Shown one piece after another: positions 50,243 to 58,415 of a stretch of 64,000 nt of DNA. The notes below the pieces were generated by a model that saw only the letters and a program-made list of their open reading frames with translations, was not told the DNA's origin and did not search any database. The first letter of the stretch is position 1, and each line of letters begins with the position of its first letter. A program made the position numbers and the translations under genes. The stretch is from Flavobacterium denitrificans DSM 15936 (GTDB taxonomy: Bacteria > Bacteroidota > Bacteroidia > Flavobacteriales > Flavobacteriaceae), in assembly GCF_000425445.1 (NCBI RefSeq), contig NZ_AUDL01000008.1:62001-126000 (forward strand). Direction: 5' to 3'.

Positions 50243-50776
50243 GTGCAAAAAGAAATCATAGTTCTCCTTGGCGGTCCTGGTACAGGAAAATCTACGCTGA
50301 TAAACGAATTAGTAGCTCGTGGCTACTGCTGTTACCCTGAAATTTCTAGAGAAGTTACACTCGAAGCTCAAAAAAGAGGCATCGAGCAATTGTTCTTGGA
50401 ACAGCCATTATTGTTTAGCGAAATGCTTTTGGAAGGACGCATCAAGCAATTTGAAAACGCTCAGAAAGAACCTGATAATGTAGTTTTTATTGATCGTGGA
50501 ATTCCTGATGTTGTGGCTTATATGGATTATATTGGCGACGAATATCCAGAAAGTTTTGTAAAAGCATGCGAAGATTTCAAATATTCTAAAACTTTCATTT
50601 TACCGCCTTGGGAAGAAATTTATCAAAGCGACACAGAACGTTATGAAAATTTTGAACAAGCAGTGGAAATTCAAAACCATCTTATTGAAACCTATAAAAA
50701 ATATGGCTACAATTTGATTGAAGTTCCAAAAGATACCGTTGAAAACAGAATTCTTTATATCTTAGATAAAATTTAG
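50243..50776 (+). CDS. AAA family ATPase, small P-loop nucleotide-binding protein
   Basis: A 177-residue cytosolic protein with a P-loop GGPGTGKST (10-18), GYCCYPEISREVTLEAQ as a following helix, and FIDRGIPDVVAYMDYIG as a Walker-B-like segment. The layout matches the small AAA_28/NadR-like ATPases, which phosphorylate or bind nucleotide-like ligands; a kinase role is plausible because of the DRG motif. It lies ahead of recQ and fmt on the same strand, with a 65-base gap before recQ. The start codon is a GTG chosen by the position of the promoter. Substrate unknown. Confidence 0.75.
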   Translation: MQKEIIVLLGGPGTGKSTLINELVARGYCCYPEISREVTLEAQKRGIEQLFLEQPLLFSEMLLEGRIKQFENAQKEPDNVVFIDRGIPDVVAYMDYIGDEYPESFVKACEDFKYSKTFILPPWEEIYQSDTERYENFEQAVEIQNHLIETYKKYGYNLIEVPKDTVENRILYILDKI

Positions 50777-50841
50777 TGGCGGGTTTTAAAGTTGCAAAAC
50801 TAGAAACTGATTTCTAAATTTTTAACTTTAACACTTTGGCC

Positions 50842-52737
50842 ATGCAGGAAGCACAAGAAATTCTTTTAAAATACTGGAAACATCAAAGTTTCCGACCTTT
50901 GCAAAAAGAAATTATTGATTCGGTTTTAGAGGGTCAGGATACTTTTGCGCTTTTACCAACTGGTGGCGGAAAATCGATTTGTTTTCAGGTTCCTGCTATG
51001 ATGCGTGAGGGAATTTGCTTGGTAATTTCGCCTTTGATTGCTTTGATGAAAGATCAAGTAGCGAATTTGCAAAAAAGAGATATCAAAGCCATTGCCCTTA
51101 CCGGCGGAATTCACACTGAAGAAATTATTGATCTTTTGGATAATTGCCAATTCGGAAATTATAAATTCTTATATCTTTCGCCAGAACGTTTGCAGTCGGA
51201 CTGGATTTTGGAACGCATCAAAAACCTCCCTATCAATTTGATTGCTATTGACGAAGCGCATTGTGTTTCGCAATGGGGTCATGATTTTAGGCCAGCTTAT
51301 TTAAAAATCTCTGAACTAAAAAAATTCTTTCCTAAAATTCCGTTTTTGGCTTTGACTGCAACTGCTACTCCAAGAGTTGTAGAAGACATCAAAACTGAAT
51401 TGGGATTAAAAGACACGAAACTTTTCCAGCAATCTTTCGAACGAAAAAATATTGCGTACATGGTTTTTGAAGTTGAAGACAAATTGTATCGCGTGGAGCA
51501 GATTTTAAAGAAAAATCCGCAACCTTCTATTATATATGTACGAAACAGAAAATCGTGTTTGAATATTTCGACACAATTGCAATCTTTAGGTTTTCGAGCC
51601 ACATATTATCACGGCGGACTTTCGGCTCAAGAAAAAGACAAAAACATGCAATTGTGGATGTCTGAACAAGCACAGGTTATCGTGGCTACAAATGCGTTTG
51701 GAATGGGAATCGACAAAGACAATGTAAAAACCGTTATTCACACGCAATTGCCGGAAAATCTGGAAAATTATTATCAAGAATCTGGAAGAGCGGGACGAAA
51801 TGGCGAAAAAGCGTTTTCGGTTTTACTTTATAATAATTCAGATGCAACTCAAACCGAACAGCAGTTCATAAACATTTTACCAGATAAAAAGTTTCTGAAA
51901 ACCATGTATATCAAACTTTGCAATTATTTTCAGATTGCATACGGTGAAGGTTTAGACGATTCGTATTCTTTTAAAATGAATCATTTTTGCAATAAATATG
52001 ATTTTCCGACTTTGAAAACATATAATGCTTTGCAATTTTTGAATCAACAGGGAATCATTACGATGTCTCAGGAATTTTCAGAAAAAGTGACGATGCAATT
52101 TTTGATTGAATCAAAAGAAGTGATTCGATATATGAGTTTGAATCCGAATGATGAGGAAATTATTTTGGCGATTTTAAGAACCTATCCAGGAATTCACGAA
52201 ATGAAAACGCCACTGAATCTTTCGTTGATCGCAAAAAAATCAAATCATACCGAAGAACAGGTCACAACACTTTTAGAAAAATTAAAAGAAAAAGAAATCA
52301 TCGAATATAAATCAAAAAATAACGATGCTACGATTTTATTTAATGAAGTTCGAGAAGATGATTTAACGATAAACCGCGTTTCAAAATATCTGGAAAAGCA
52401 AAACAAACTGAAACGCGATCAACTTTCGTCTGTACTTTATTATATCAAGGAAGACAAAACTTGTAAGAACCGATTGGTTTTGGATTATTTTGGAGAAGAA
52501 ACAAATGATAATTGCGGTGTTTGCTCCTATTGTATTACACAAAAAGGAAAAATCACAGAAGCCGATTCGATTGCTGACAAAATTCTGCACTTATTAAAAG
52601 CAACTGCCTTAACTTCGCGTGAAATTCAGAATCTGATAAAACTAGACGCTAAAGATGTCTTAGACGTGATTCAGGAATTATTAGAAAACAATCATATCGT
52701 TATTTTAGCAAATAACAAATACACTTTAAAAACATAA
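50842..52737 (+). CDS. recQ: RecQ-family ATP-dependent DNA helicase without HRDC domain
   Basis: A 631-residue 3'-5' helicase. The Walker A motif LPTGGGKS (38-45) and DEAH box (137-140) followed by CVSQWGHDFRPAY are visible. Motif VI appears as QESGRAGRNGEKA. The RQC zinc site has Cys541, 558, 561 and 564. The C-terminal region after the zinc site is a short winged-helix-like segment; no HRDC domain can be seen, unlike E. coli RecQ. RecQ unwinds forks and recombination intermediates. Its TAA overlaps the fmt ATG by one base (TAATG), so translation is coupled. The ATG at 50842 is preferred to a TTG two codons earlier. Confidence 0.92.
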   Translation: MQEAQEILLKYWKHQSFRPLQKEIIDSVLEGQDTFALLPTGGGKSICFQVPAMMREGICLVISPLIALMKDQVANLQKRDIKAIALTGGIHTEEIIDLLDNCQFGNYKFLYLSPERLQSDWILERIKNLPINLIAIDEAHCVSQWGHDFRPAYLKISELKKFFPKIPFLALTATATPRVVEDIKTELGLKDTKLFQQSFERKNIAYMVFEVEDKLYRVEQILKKNPQPSIIYVRNRKSCLNISTQLQSLGFRATYYHGGLSAQEKDKNMQLWMSEQAQVIVATNAFGMGIDKDNVKTVIHTQLPENLENYYQESGRAGRNGEKAFSVLLYNNSDATQTEQQFINILPDKKFLKTMYIKLCNYFQIAYGEGLDDSYSFKMNHFCNKYDFPTLKTYNALQFLNQQGIITMSQEFSEKVTMQFLIESKEVIRYMSLNPNDEEIILAILRTYPGIHEMKTPLNLSLIAKKSNHTEEQVTTLLEKLKEKEIIEYKSKNNDATILFNEVREDDLTINRVSKYLEKQNKLKRDQLSSVLYYIKEDKTCKNRLVLDYFGEETNDNCGVCSYCITQKGKITEADSIADKILHLLKATALTSREIQNLIKLDAKDVLDVIQELLENNHIVILANNKYTLKT

Positions 52738-53684
52738 TGGAAAAATTGCGAATTATATTTATGGGAACTCCAGAATTTGCTGTTGGCATTCTGGATACCA
52801 TTCTTAAAAACAATTACGAAGTTGTTGGCGTTATTACCGCTGCAGACAAACCAGCAGGACGTGGACAAAAAATAAAATATTCGGCTGTTAAGGAATACGC
52901 TTTAGAAAACAACCTTACCTTATTGCAGCCAACCAATTTAAAAGATGAAAGCTTTTTAGCCGAATTAAAAGCTTTGAACGCCAATCTGCAAATTGTAGTT
53001 GCTTTTAGAATGCTTCCAAAAGTAGTTTGGGAAATGCCAAGTTTAGGGACATTTAATCTGCACGCTTCTTTATTGCCAAATTATCGTGGTGCAGCGCCAA
53101 TAAACTGGGCTATTATTAATGGAGAAACAAAAACAGGCGTCACCACTTTCTTTATAGATGATAAAATTGATACCGGTGCAATGATTTTAAATTCGGAAAT
53201 TGATATTGAACCAACAGAAAACGCAGGACAACTTCACGACCGATTAATGCATTTAGGAAGTACAACTGTAATTGAAACTTTGAAGGTTATCGAAAAAGGA
53301 AATGTAAGCACTACAATTCAAGAAGATCACGCTGATATTAAAACAGCATATAAACTAAATAAAGAAAATTGCAAAATAGATTGGACAAAATCAGGAAATG
53401 AAATCAACAATTTGATTCGCGGTTTGAGTCCGTATCCTGCATCGTGGTGTTTTTTGAAAGATAAAAATGAAGAATTGAATATCAAGATATATGATGCAAA
53501 ACTGGTTACAGAAAATCATTCTTACGAAACCGGAAAACTGATCAGCAGTAAAAAAGAAATCAAAATTGCAGTCAAAGATGGCTTCATTCAGCTTTTTAGC
53601 TTGCAATTTCCTGGAAAAAAGAGAATGCAGGCAGCAGAAATATTAAACGGCATCACTTTTTCTGATGATGCAAAGATGTATTAA
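52737..53684 (+). CDS. fmt: Methionyl-tRNA formyltransferase
   Basis: A 315-residue enzyme adding a formyl group from 10-formyl-THF to Met-tRNA(fMet). It opens IIFMGTPEFAVGIL, has the catalytic Asn and His in NLHASLLPNYRGAAP (about 109-123), Asp in FIDDKIDTGAM, and the C-terminal OB-like tRNA-binding domain (about 205-315) with LIRGLSPYPASW. Length and motifs are normal for the family. It starts on the last base of recQ's stop codon. It is usually near def in other bacteria, which is absent here. Confidence 0.95.
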   Translation: MEKLRIIFMGTPEFAVGILDTILKNNYEVVGVITAADKPAGRGQKIKYSAVKEYALENNLTLLQPTNLKDESFLAELKALNANLQIVVAFRMLPKVVWEMPSLGTFNLHASLLPNYRGAAPINWAIINGETKTGVTTFFIDDKIDTGAMILNSEIDIEPTENAGQLHDRLMHLGSTTVIETLKVIEKGNVSTTIQEDHADIKTAYKLNKENCKIDWTKSGNEINNLIRGLSPYPASWCFLKDKNEELNIKIYDAKLVTENHSYETGKLISSKKEIKIAVKDGFIQLFSLQFPGKKRMQAAEILNGITFSDDAKMY

Positions 53685-53790
53685 GCTCAGTAAAACAGGG
53701 GTTTCTACCTGATTTTGATCGATAAACAACATGCTTTATGAACAAAAAAAGCAAGTTATTAACAATTACAGCTAAAATTAAGGAAAAGAC

Positions 53791-53820
53791 TTGCACGCAA
53801 CGGATTTCCTACTAAATTTG
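53791..53820 (+). promoter_or_regulatory. HU gene promoter
   Basis: TTG at 53791-53793, 19 bases, TAAATTTG at 53813-53820. A full match to the Bacteroidota housekeeping promoter, giving a leader of about 40 bases. Confidence 0.82.
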
Positions 53821-53864
53821 TGTATTAACAATTTTTTTTAACCAACAATTAATAACTAATTATT

Positions 53865-54137
53865 ATGAACAAATCAGAATTAATCGATGCTATCGCTGCT
53901 GATGCAGGAATCACAAAAGCTGCGGCAAAATTAGCTTTAGAGTCATTTTTAGGAAATGTAGGATCTACTTTGAAAAAAGGAGGAAGAATTTCTTTAGTAG
54001 GTTTCGGATCTTGGTCAGTATCTTCTAGAGCTGCTAGAGATGGTAGAAACCCTCAAACAGGTAAAACTATCAAAATTGCTGCTAAAAATGTAGTAAAATT
54101 CAAAGCTGGAGCTGAATTAGAAGGTGCAGTGAACTAA
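53865..54137 (+). CDS. hup: HU-family DNA-binding protein
   Basis: A 90-residue nucleoid protein. It opens MNKSELIDAIAADAGITKAAAKLAL, with the DNA-binding arm GFGSWSVSSRAARDGRNPQTG (about 47-66) where RNP at 61-63 is the intercalating tip. It bends DNA as a homodimer. It has a strong promoter and its own terminator, so it is a single-gene unit, as expected for an abundant nucleoid protein. Length is standard. Confidence 0.96.
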   Translation: MNKSELIDAIAADAGITKAAAKLALESFLGNVGSTLKKGGRISLVGFGSWSVSSRAARDGRNPQTGKTIKIAAKNVVKFKAGAELEGAVN

Positions 54138-54170
54138 GTAAGAAAGTTCTCTAAACTTATATTATAATTA

Positions 54171-54196
54171 AAACCCTCCTCATGGAGGGTTTTTTT
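54171..54196 (+). terminator. Terminator of the HU gene
   Basis: The stem AAACCCTCC/GGAGGGTTT is followed by a T-run. Confidence 0.9.
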
Positions 54197-54265
54197 ATGC
54201 GGTTTAACGATTTTTTTTGGGCAGTTCAAAATTTTATGATTAAATTTAATAAAAATTGTAGCCGT

Positions 54266-54826
54266 ATGATTTCAGAAAAATTAAAAAAAGGACACCTGCT
54301 TATTGCCGAGCCTTCAATAATTGGAGATTTATCATTTAACAGATCGGTAATTTTATTAGCAGACCATAACAAAGAAGGATCAATAGGATTCATCATTAAT
54401 AAACCTTTAAAATACACTATTAATGATCTGATACCAGAAATTGATGCCAACTTTAAAATATACAACGGAGGCCCTGTCGAGCAGGATAACCTATATTTTA
54501 TTCACAATATTCCTGAACTGATCCCGAATAGTGTCGAGATTTCTAATGGAATTTATTGGGGAGGCGATTTTGAATCCACGAAGGACTTAATAAACGACGG
54601 ATCTATTAGCAAAAATAACATTCGTTTTTTCTTAGGCTATACTGGCTGGGATGAAAATCAGCTTGAAAATGAAATGCAGGGAAACTCCTGGATCATTGCC
54701 GATAATAATTACAAAAACAAAATTATCGGAAAATCCACCACTCATTTTTGGAAAGAGCAAATAATTGAGCTGGGAGGTGATTATCTTATTTGGTCAAATG
54801 CACCTGAAAATCCTTATCTGAATTAA
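54266..54826 (+). CDS. YqgE/AlgH family protein
   Basis: A 186-residue cytosolic protein of the UPF0301 family. The family opening is KLKKGHLLIAEPSIIGDLSFNRSVILLADH, continuing GSIGFIINKPL and NGGPVEQDNLYFIH, and it ends FFLGYTGWDENQLENEMQGNSWI. Family members have no proven activity; AlgH in Pseudomonas affects alginate regulation. The ATG at 54266 begins just before the conserved motif. An earlier in-frame start at 54182 would fall inside the HU terminator. The stop overlaps the convergent aminotransferase gene by 4 bases. Confidence 0.85.
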   Translation: MISEKLKKGHLLIAEPSIIGDLSFNRSVILLADHNKEGSIGFIINKPLKYTINDLIPEIDANFKIYNGGPVEQDNLYFIHNIPELIPNSVEISNGIYWGGDFESTKDLINDGSISKNNIRFFLGYTGWDENQLENEMQGNSWIIADNNYKNKIIGKSTTHFWKEQIIELGGDYLIWSNAPENPYLN

Positions 54827-55662
54827 TTTTCAGATATGGATTCATTTAGCTTCTGCACTAATAAATGAGCCAGACTGCTTTTAAACTCCTTTTTTCGATA
54901 TTTAGTTATCGGTTGTATTCCCGTGATTACATTTGTCAAGAATAATTCATCCGCCTTTTGAAGATCAAACGGTGAAATTATTTCTTCGGAAACTTCTATG
55001 CCTTCAACTTTTTTAGCCAAAGCTAAAATCTGCTTGCGCATAATTCCATTTAAACAACCTTCAGAAACTGGAGGCGTCACTAATTTTTTGCCCGTAAGCA
55101 TAAATAAATTGCCTTGTAAACCTTCAATTACGTTTTTAACGTCATTAATAAGCAAACAATTTGCAAGGCCGTTTTCGTGTGCAAAAATGCTTCCCGTGAC
55201 ATTTATCATCTTATTTGTCGTTTTAATCGACGATAATAATTGTTTGGCCACATAGAAGTCTTTATATAAATCAACCTCGTATTCAGAAGTGTTTAAAGCA
55301 TAAGCGGTGTTTTCAAGTGGCGTTGCATGAATCAAATACGAAACATTGTTTGTATGAGGCAAATATAATCCGCCATCATTTCTAAAAACAGTAATTCTCG
55401 CTCTTGCTGATGTTGAAATATTTTTTTGCTGAACCAATTTCAAAACTTGTTCTTCAAAAAATTCCATAGTAAAACTCATAGGAATCTCCATCCTAACTAC
55501 ACGCATTGAAGCCATTAAACGGAAATAATGATCTTCGAGAAACAAAATCTTGTTATTGATTATTTTCAGTGTTTCAAAAACACCATCTCCATATAAAAAG
55601 GCGCGATTTTGAGTTAATATATTCTCTTCTTGCGCCACTATGTTTCCGTTAAAATTGATCAT
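54823..55662 (-). CDS. Class IV aminotransferase (PabC/IlvE-like)
   Basis: A 279-residue PLP-dependent fold-type IV enzyme. Near the start is FLYGDGVFETLKI (about 22-34), then EDHYFRLMASMRVVR, the PLP-lysine region KTTNKMINVTGSIFAHE (about 143-159) and LEGLQGN-type segment EGLQGNLFMLTGKKLVTPPVSEGCLNGIMRKQIL. This fits 4-amino-4-deoxychorismate lyase (PabC, folate synthesis) as well as a branched-chain aminotransferase-like enzyme; the short length points to PabC-like. No neighbouring pabAB is present. TATATTTG on the minus strand at 55696-55689 overlaps the terminator of the upstream gene, so its promoter is embedded there. Confidence 0.72.
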   Translation of the reverse strand: MINFNGNIVAQEENILTQNRAFLYGDGVFETLKIINNKILFLEDHYFRLMASMRVVRMEIPMSFTMEFFEEQVLKLVQQKNISTSARARITVFRNDGGLYLPHTNNVSYLIHATPLENTAYALNTSEYEVDLYKDFYVAKQLLSSIKTTNKMINVTGSIFAHENGLANCLLINDVKNVIEGLQGNLFMLTGKKLVTPPVSEGCLNGIMRKQILALAKKVEGIEVSEEIISPFDLQKADELFLTNVITGIQPITKYRKKEFKSSLAHLLVQKLNESISEN

Positions 55663-55669
55663 AAAAAAA

Positions 55670-55688
55670 CCCTGAATTTTGTTCAGGG
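55670..55688 (-). terminator. Terminator of the START-like gene
   Basis: The stem CCCTGAA/TTCAGGG on the minus strand is followed by a T-run. The next gene's -7 box overlaps it. Confidence 0.8.
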
Positions 55689-55716
55689 CAAATATAAGGT
55701 ATAAAAAAGACTTTTA

Positions 55717-56109
55717 CTAAACAGATCCTATAAGATGTTTTAAGTCTGAGATTTGATTCTCCCACAATTGTTTAGCCTCTCCTACTTCTTCTTTTTCAGC
55801 AAAATCAACTACCATTAACGACACATCTTTAGTCAATTCATCAACTAAAATGTGCAGTTCAAAAAAGTATTCAGTGTCTTTACTGCTTTCGTCAACCCAC
55901 TTAAATTTCACTTTTTCTCCAGTTTTTTTAGATGCTAAACGCGCTTTTTCTTGCGAGTCGTTCCAAATGAAAGTAAAAAATTCGCCTCTTGAATTTACAT
56001 TGTCTGCAAACCACTCTGACAAACCTGACGGCGTTGATATATATTGATACAATAATTGCGGCGAAGAATTGATCGGGAACTCGATTTCGTAACGTATTTT
56101 TGAATCCAT
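55717..56109 (-). CDS. START-like (SRPBCC) domain protein
   Basis: A 130-residue cytosolic protein of the SRPBCC/AHSA1-like fold. It opens with IRYEIEFPINSSPQLLYQYIS, has TPSGLSEWFADNVNSRG typical of the START-like family in Bacteroidota, and ends with a long helix (EVGEAKQLWENQISDLKHLIGS) closing a hydrophobic pocket. Such folds bind hydrophobic ligands or act as chaperone activators, but no ligand is known here. It is monocistronic with its own terminator. The distance to the tRNA gene on the other strand is about 150 bases. Confidence 0.75.
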   Translation of the reverse strand: MDSKIRYEIEFPINSSPQLLYQYISTPSGLSEWFADNVNSRGEFFTFIWNDSQEKARLASKKTGEKVKFKWVDESSKDTEYFFELHILVDELTKDVSLMVVDFAEKEEVGEAKQLWENQISDLKHLIGSV

Positions 56110-56196
56110 GTGCTGCGTTTAATTTTTTCGAAATATAAGAATATATGTCCAAAAACAATGCGTTTTTAAAAATATTTTTTTTTCTTCATTTTATGC

Positions 56197-56226
56197 TTGT
56201 ATGCTTTAATATTATTTCTATCTTTG
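56197..56226 (+). promoter_or_regulatory. tRNA promoter
   Basis: TTG at 56197-56199, 19 bases, TATCTTTG at 56219-56226. The start of transcription would be about 30 bases before the tRNA. Confidence 0.8.
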
Positions 56227-56262
56227 CACCCGCAATCAGGAATTACTCCTAATAGCAGTCCA

Positions 56263-56336
56263 GGCGAGGTAGCTCAGTTGGTTAGAGCGCAGGATTCATA
56301 ACCCTGAGGTCACGGGTTCAACTCCCGTCCTCGCTA
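56263..56336 (+). tRNA. tRNA with CAU anticodon (probably elongator Met)
   Basis: A 74-base cloverleaf. The acceptor stem is GGCGAGG/CCTCGCT with a G-T first pair, the D stem is GCTC/GAGC, the T stem is ACGGG/CCCGT, and the anticodon is CAT in the TTCATAA loop. The anticodon stem (CAGGA/CCCTG) contains an A-C mismatch next to the loop. It lacks the three G-C pairs of an initiator, so it is an elongator tRNA-Met, or a tRNA-Ile2 that reads AUA after lysidine modification. CCA is not encoded. Confidence 0.9.
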
Positions 56337-56342
56337 CAGTCC

Positions 56343-56372
56343 AAAACACCACTTTTAGTGGTGTTTTTTTTT
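56343..56372 (+). terminator. tRNA terminator
   Basis: The stem AAAACACCACT/AGTGGTGTTTT is followed by a T-run. The next 210 bases up to 56583 contain no gene or structure that I recognise. Confidence 0.88.
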
Positions 56373-56582
56373 GTTTATAACACTCTGATCTTATGAAGAT
56401 TTATCGTCTATATTTTTTTTAAAGACTCTTTTTTATCCTGCTAAACACCTCAGTTTTGAACTTAACGTATTCTGAAGCGACAAAATCATTTTTTGACATG
56501 ATAAGTCGTTTAAAAAATTTTTCTTCAAGATTAAAGCTCTGTTATGAAAAGAAAAACGATTTGATCGTTTTCCCCAATAAAA

Positions 56583-56612
56583 AAAAGACAGCTCATTTTG
56601 AACTGTCTTTTT
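56583..56612 (-). terminator. Terminator of the GH20 gene
   Basis: The stem AAAAGACAG/CTGTCTTTT is followed by a T-run on the minus strand, 12 bases past the stop. Confidence 0.85.
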
Positions 56613-56624
56613 GATTTACTTTGA

Positions 56625-58256
56625 TTACTCTTTAAAATAATTCGCACCCCAAATAACATAACGCTTTTTCATAGTTTCAACCTTCGTTTGAAATTGAGCC
56701 CAATCTTTGCTTTCTTTTGGAGACCATAATACTTCGCTCAACGCACTTAATCTTGGAAATATCATGTATTCAACCTTCGCCGGATTCGCCATATATTCTG
56801 TCCAAACGTTTCCTTGAGCACCTAAAACGTATTTCGCTTGTTGCTCATTCAATTCTTTTGGAATCGGTTCGTAACTATAGACTTTTTCTAATGGCAAAAA
56901 TCCACCGATGGTAACTTCTTTTTCATTTTTAGTTTGAGAATGATCTAAATAAACATGGCTTCCCGGCGTCATAATAACTTGATGATTTTCTTTAGCTGCC
57001 GCAATTCCGCCTTCTTCACCTCTCCAGCTCATAACGACTGCGTTTGGTGCGAGACCGCCTTCTAAGATTTCATCCCAACCAATAAGCGTTCTTCCTTTCT
57101 TATTGATGTATTTCTCCATACGCTGAATGAAATAACTCTGCAAACCATGCTCATCTTTTAGATTTTTTTCTTTTATCAATTGCTGACAAAATTCGCTTTT
57201 TTTCCAAGCATCTTTGGGCGCTTCATCTCCTCCAATATGAATATATTTTGACGGAAATAAAGTCACTACCTCATCAATAACATCTTCTAAAAATTTGAAA
57301 GTATTTTCAGTCGGAATAAAAATATCGGCATGAACACCCCAAGTTTCCTGCACGATTTTGTTTCTGCCGCTAGCCATTTCTTTTTTGCTTAGGTCAGAAA
57401 TCATATTATCCGGAAGATTTGTTTTTTCGTTTGGAAAACAGCTCAATTCTGGATAAGCTGCGATAGCTGCACTTCCATGTCCAGGCATTTCAATTTCTGG
57501 AATTACCGTAATAAATCGGTCTGCCGCATATTTTACAATTTCTTTTACTTCTTCTTGAGTATAAAAACCTTGCTCAACAGTATTATCGCTTCCTTTACCA
57601 GGATATCTTCCAATGATGCTTCCGTTTCTTTTTGAACCAATTTCTGTAAGTTTTGGATATTTTTTGATTTCGATTCTCCAGCCTTGATCTTCGGTTAAAT
57701 GCCAATGAAAATAATTTAGTTTGTGCAAAGCCAAATAATCAATATACTTTTTAACAAATGAAACCGGAAAGAAATGACGCCCAACATCCAACATTGCGCC
57801 TCTATAAACAAAACGAGGTTCATCGTTTACTTCAACTGCTGCTATTGCCAAACTGTTGCTTTTTTCTACCGGAAGCAACTGTATAAGTGTCTGCATTCCA
57901 TAAAAAGTACCGATAGGCGAGTTTCCTGTTATCTCAACACCATTTTTATCTGACTTTAAAGCATAGCCCTCACCTTTCAGTCCGCTGCTATTTTTCTTGC
58001 TAGTGAATTTAATCGAATTTTTGCTTGCTTTTTGTGTTATTGGCAAAGCAAAACCATAATAATCAGTCAAATATTTATTAAGAAAAGTTGCTGTAGCTTG
58101 ATCTTCTTTATTGGCAACAACCAAATTAGTTTGCGAATTAATCACAAAATTTCCCACATTTTTAACCAATTTTACCGGTTGCGGAATGATATTTACTTCC
58201 TGAGCAAATGACACCGCACTGCACAAAAGAAGGGAAAAGAAAAATGACTTTACCAT
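56625..58256 (-). CDS. GH20 beta-N-acetylhexosaminidase
   Basis: A 543-residue exported glycosidase. The signal peptide ends near VSFAQ (residue 19). A GH20b-like domain (about 20-145) precedes the catalytic barrel with RGAMLDVGRHFF (152-163) and HWHLTEDQGWR (184-194). The catalytic pair is Asp344-Glu345 in IHIGGDEAP, which uses substrate-assisted catalysis through the N-acetyl group. It removes terminal GlcNAc or GalNAc from glycans or chitin oligomers. It follows the fucose/lactate operon on the same strand after 160 bases with a weak terminator between, so it may be co-expressed; both act on glycans rich in N-acetylhexosamine and fucose, such as mucin or N-glycans. Confidence 0.93.
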   Translation of the reverse strand: MVKSFFFSLLLCSAVSFAQEVNIIPQPVKLVKNVGNFVINSQTNLVVANKEDQATATFLNKYLTDYYGFALPITQKASKNSIKFTSKKNSSGLKGEGYALKSDKNGVEITGNSPIGTFYGMQTLIQLLPVEKSNSLAIAAVEVNDEPRFVYRGAMLDVGRHFFPVSFVKKYIDYLALHKLNYFHWHLTEDQGWRIEIKKYPKLTEIGSKRNGSIIGRYPGKGSDNTVEQGFYTQEEVKEIVKYAADRFITVIPEIEMPGHGSAAIAAYPELSCFPNEKTNLPDNMISDLSKKEMASGRNKIVQETWGVHADIFIPTENTFKFLEDVIDEVVTLFPSKYIHIGGDEAPKDAWKKSEFCQQLIKEKNLKDEHGLQSYFIQRMEKYINKKGRTLIGWDEILEGGLAPNAVVMSWRGEEGGIAAAKENHQVIMTPGSHVYLDHSQTKNEKEVTIGGFLPLEKVYSYEPIPKELNEQQAKYVLGAQGNVWTEYMANPAKVEYMIFPRLSALSEVLWSPKESKDWAQFQTKVETMKKRYVIWGANYFKE

Positions 58257-58347
58257 GTTTATATTTTATTAATTATTAGTGAAAAAATTAAAAATACCGA
58301 TATTTGTACGATAACATTTTACCCTCAAAACAGCACTATTTTATAAA

Positions 58348-58381
58348 CACACAGAAACATTGAAGTTTATATTTCTGTGTG
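58348..58381 (-). terminator. Weak terminator after the FAH-family gene
   Basis: A 10-bp stem CACACAGAAA/TTTCTGTGTG with a 14-base loop is followed by TTTATAAAAT on the minus strand. The poor T-run suggests partial readthrough into the GH20 gene. Confidence 0.6.
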
Positions 58382-58415
58382 CCTTTTATTAATTACACCA
58401 AGGGGTTGTGTTAAT

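Noticed and set aside
56374..56582. A possible integration site behind the tRNA gene
   Set aside because: There is no partial tRNA duplicate, integrase or change in composition.
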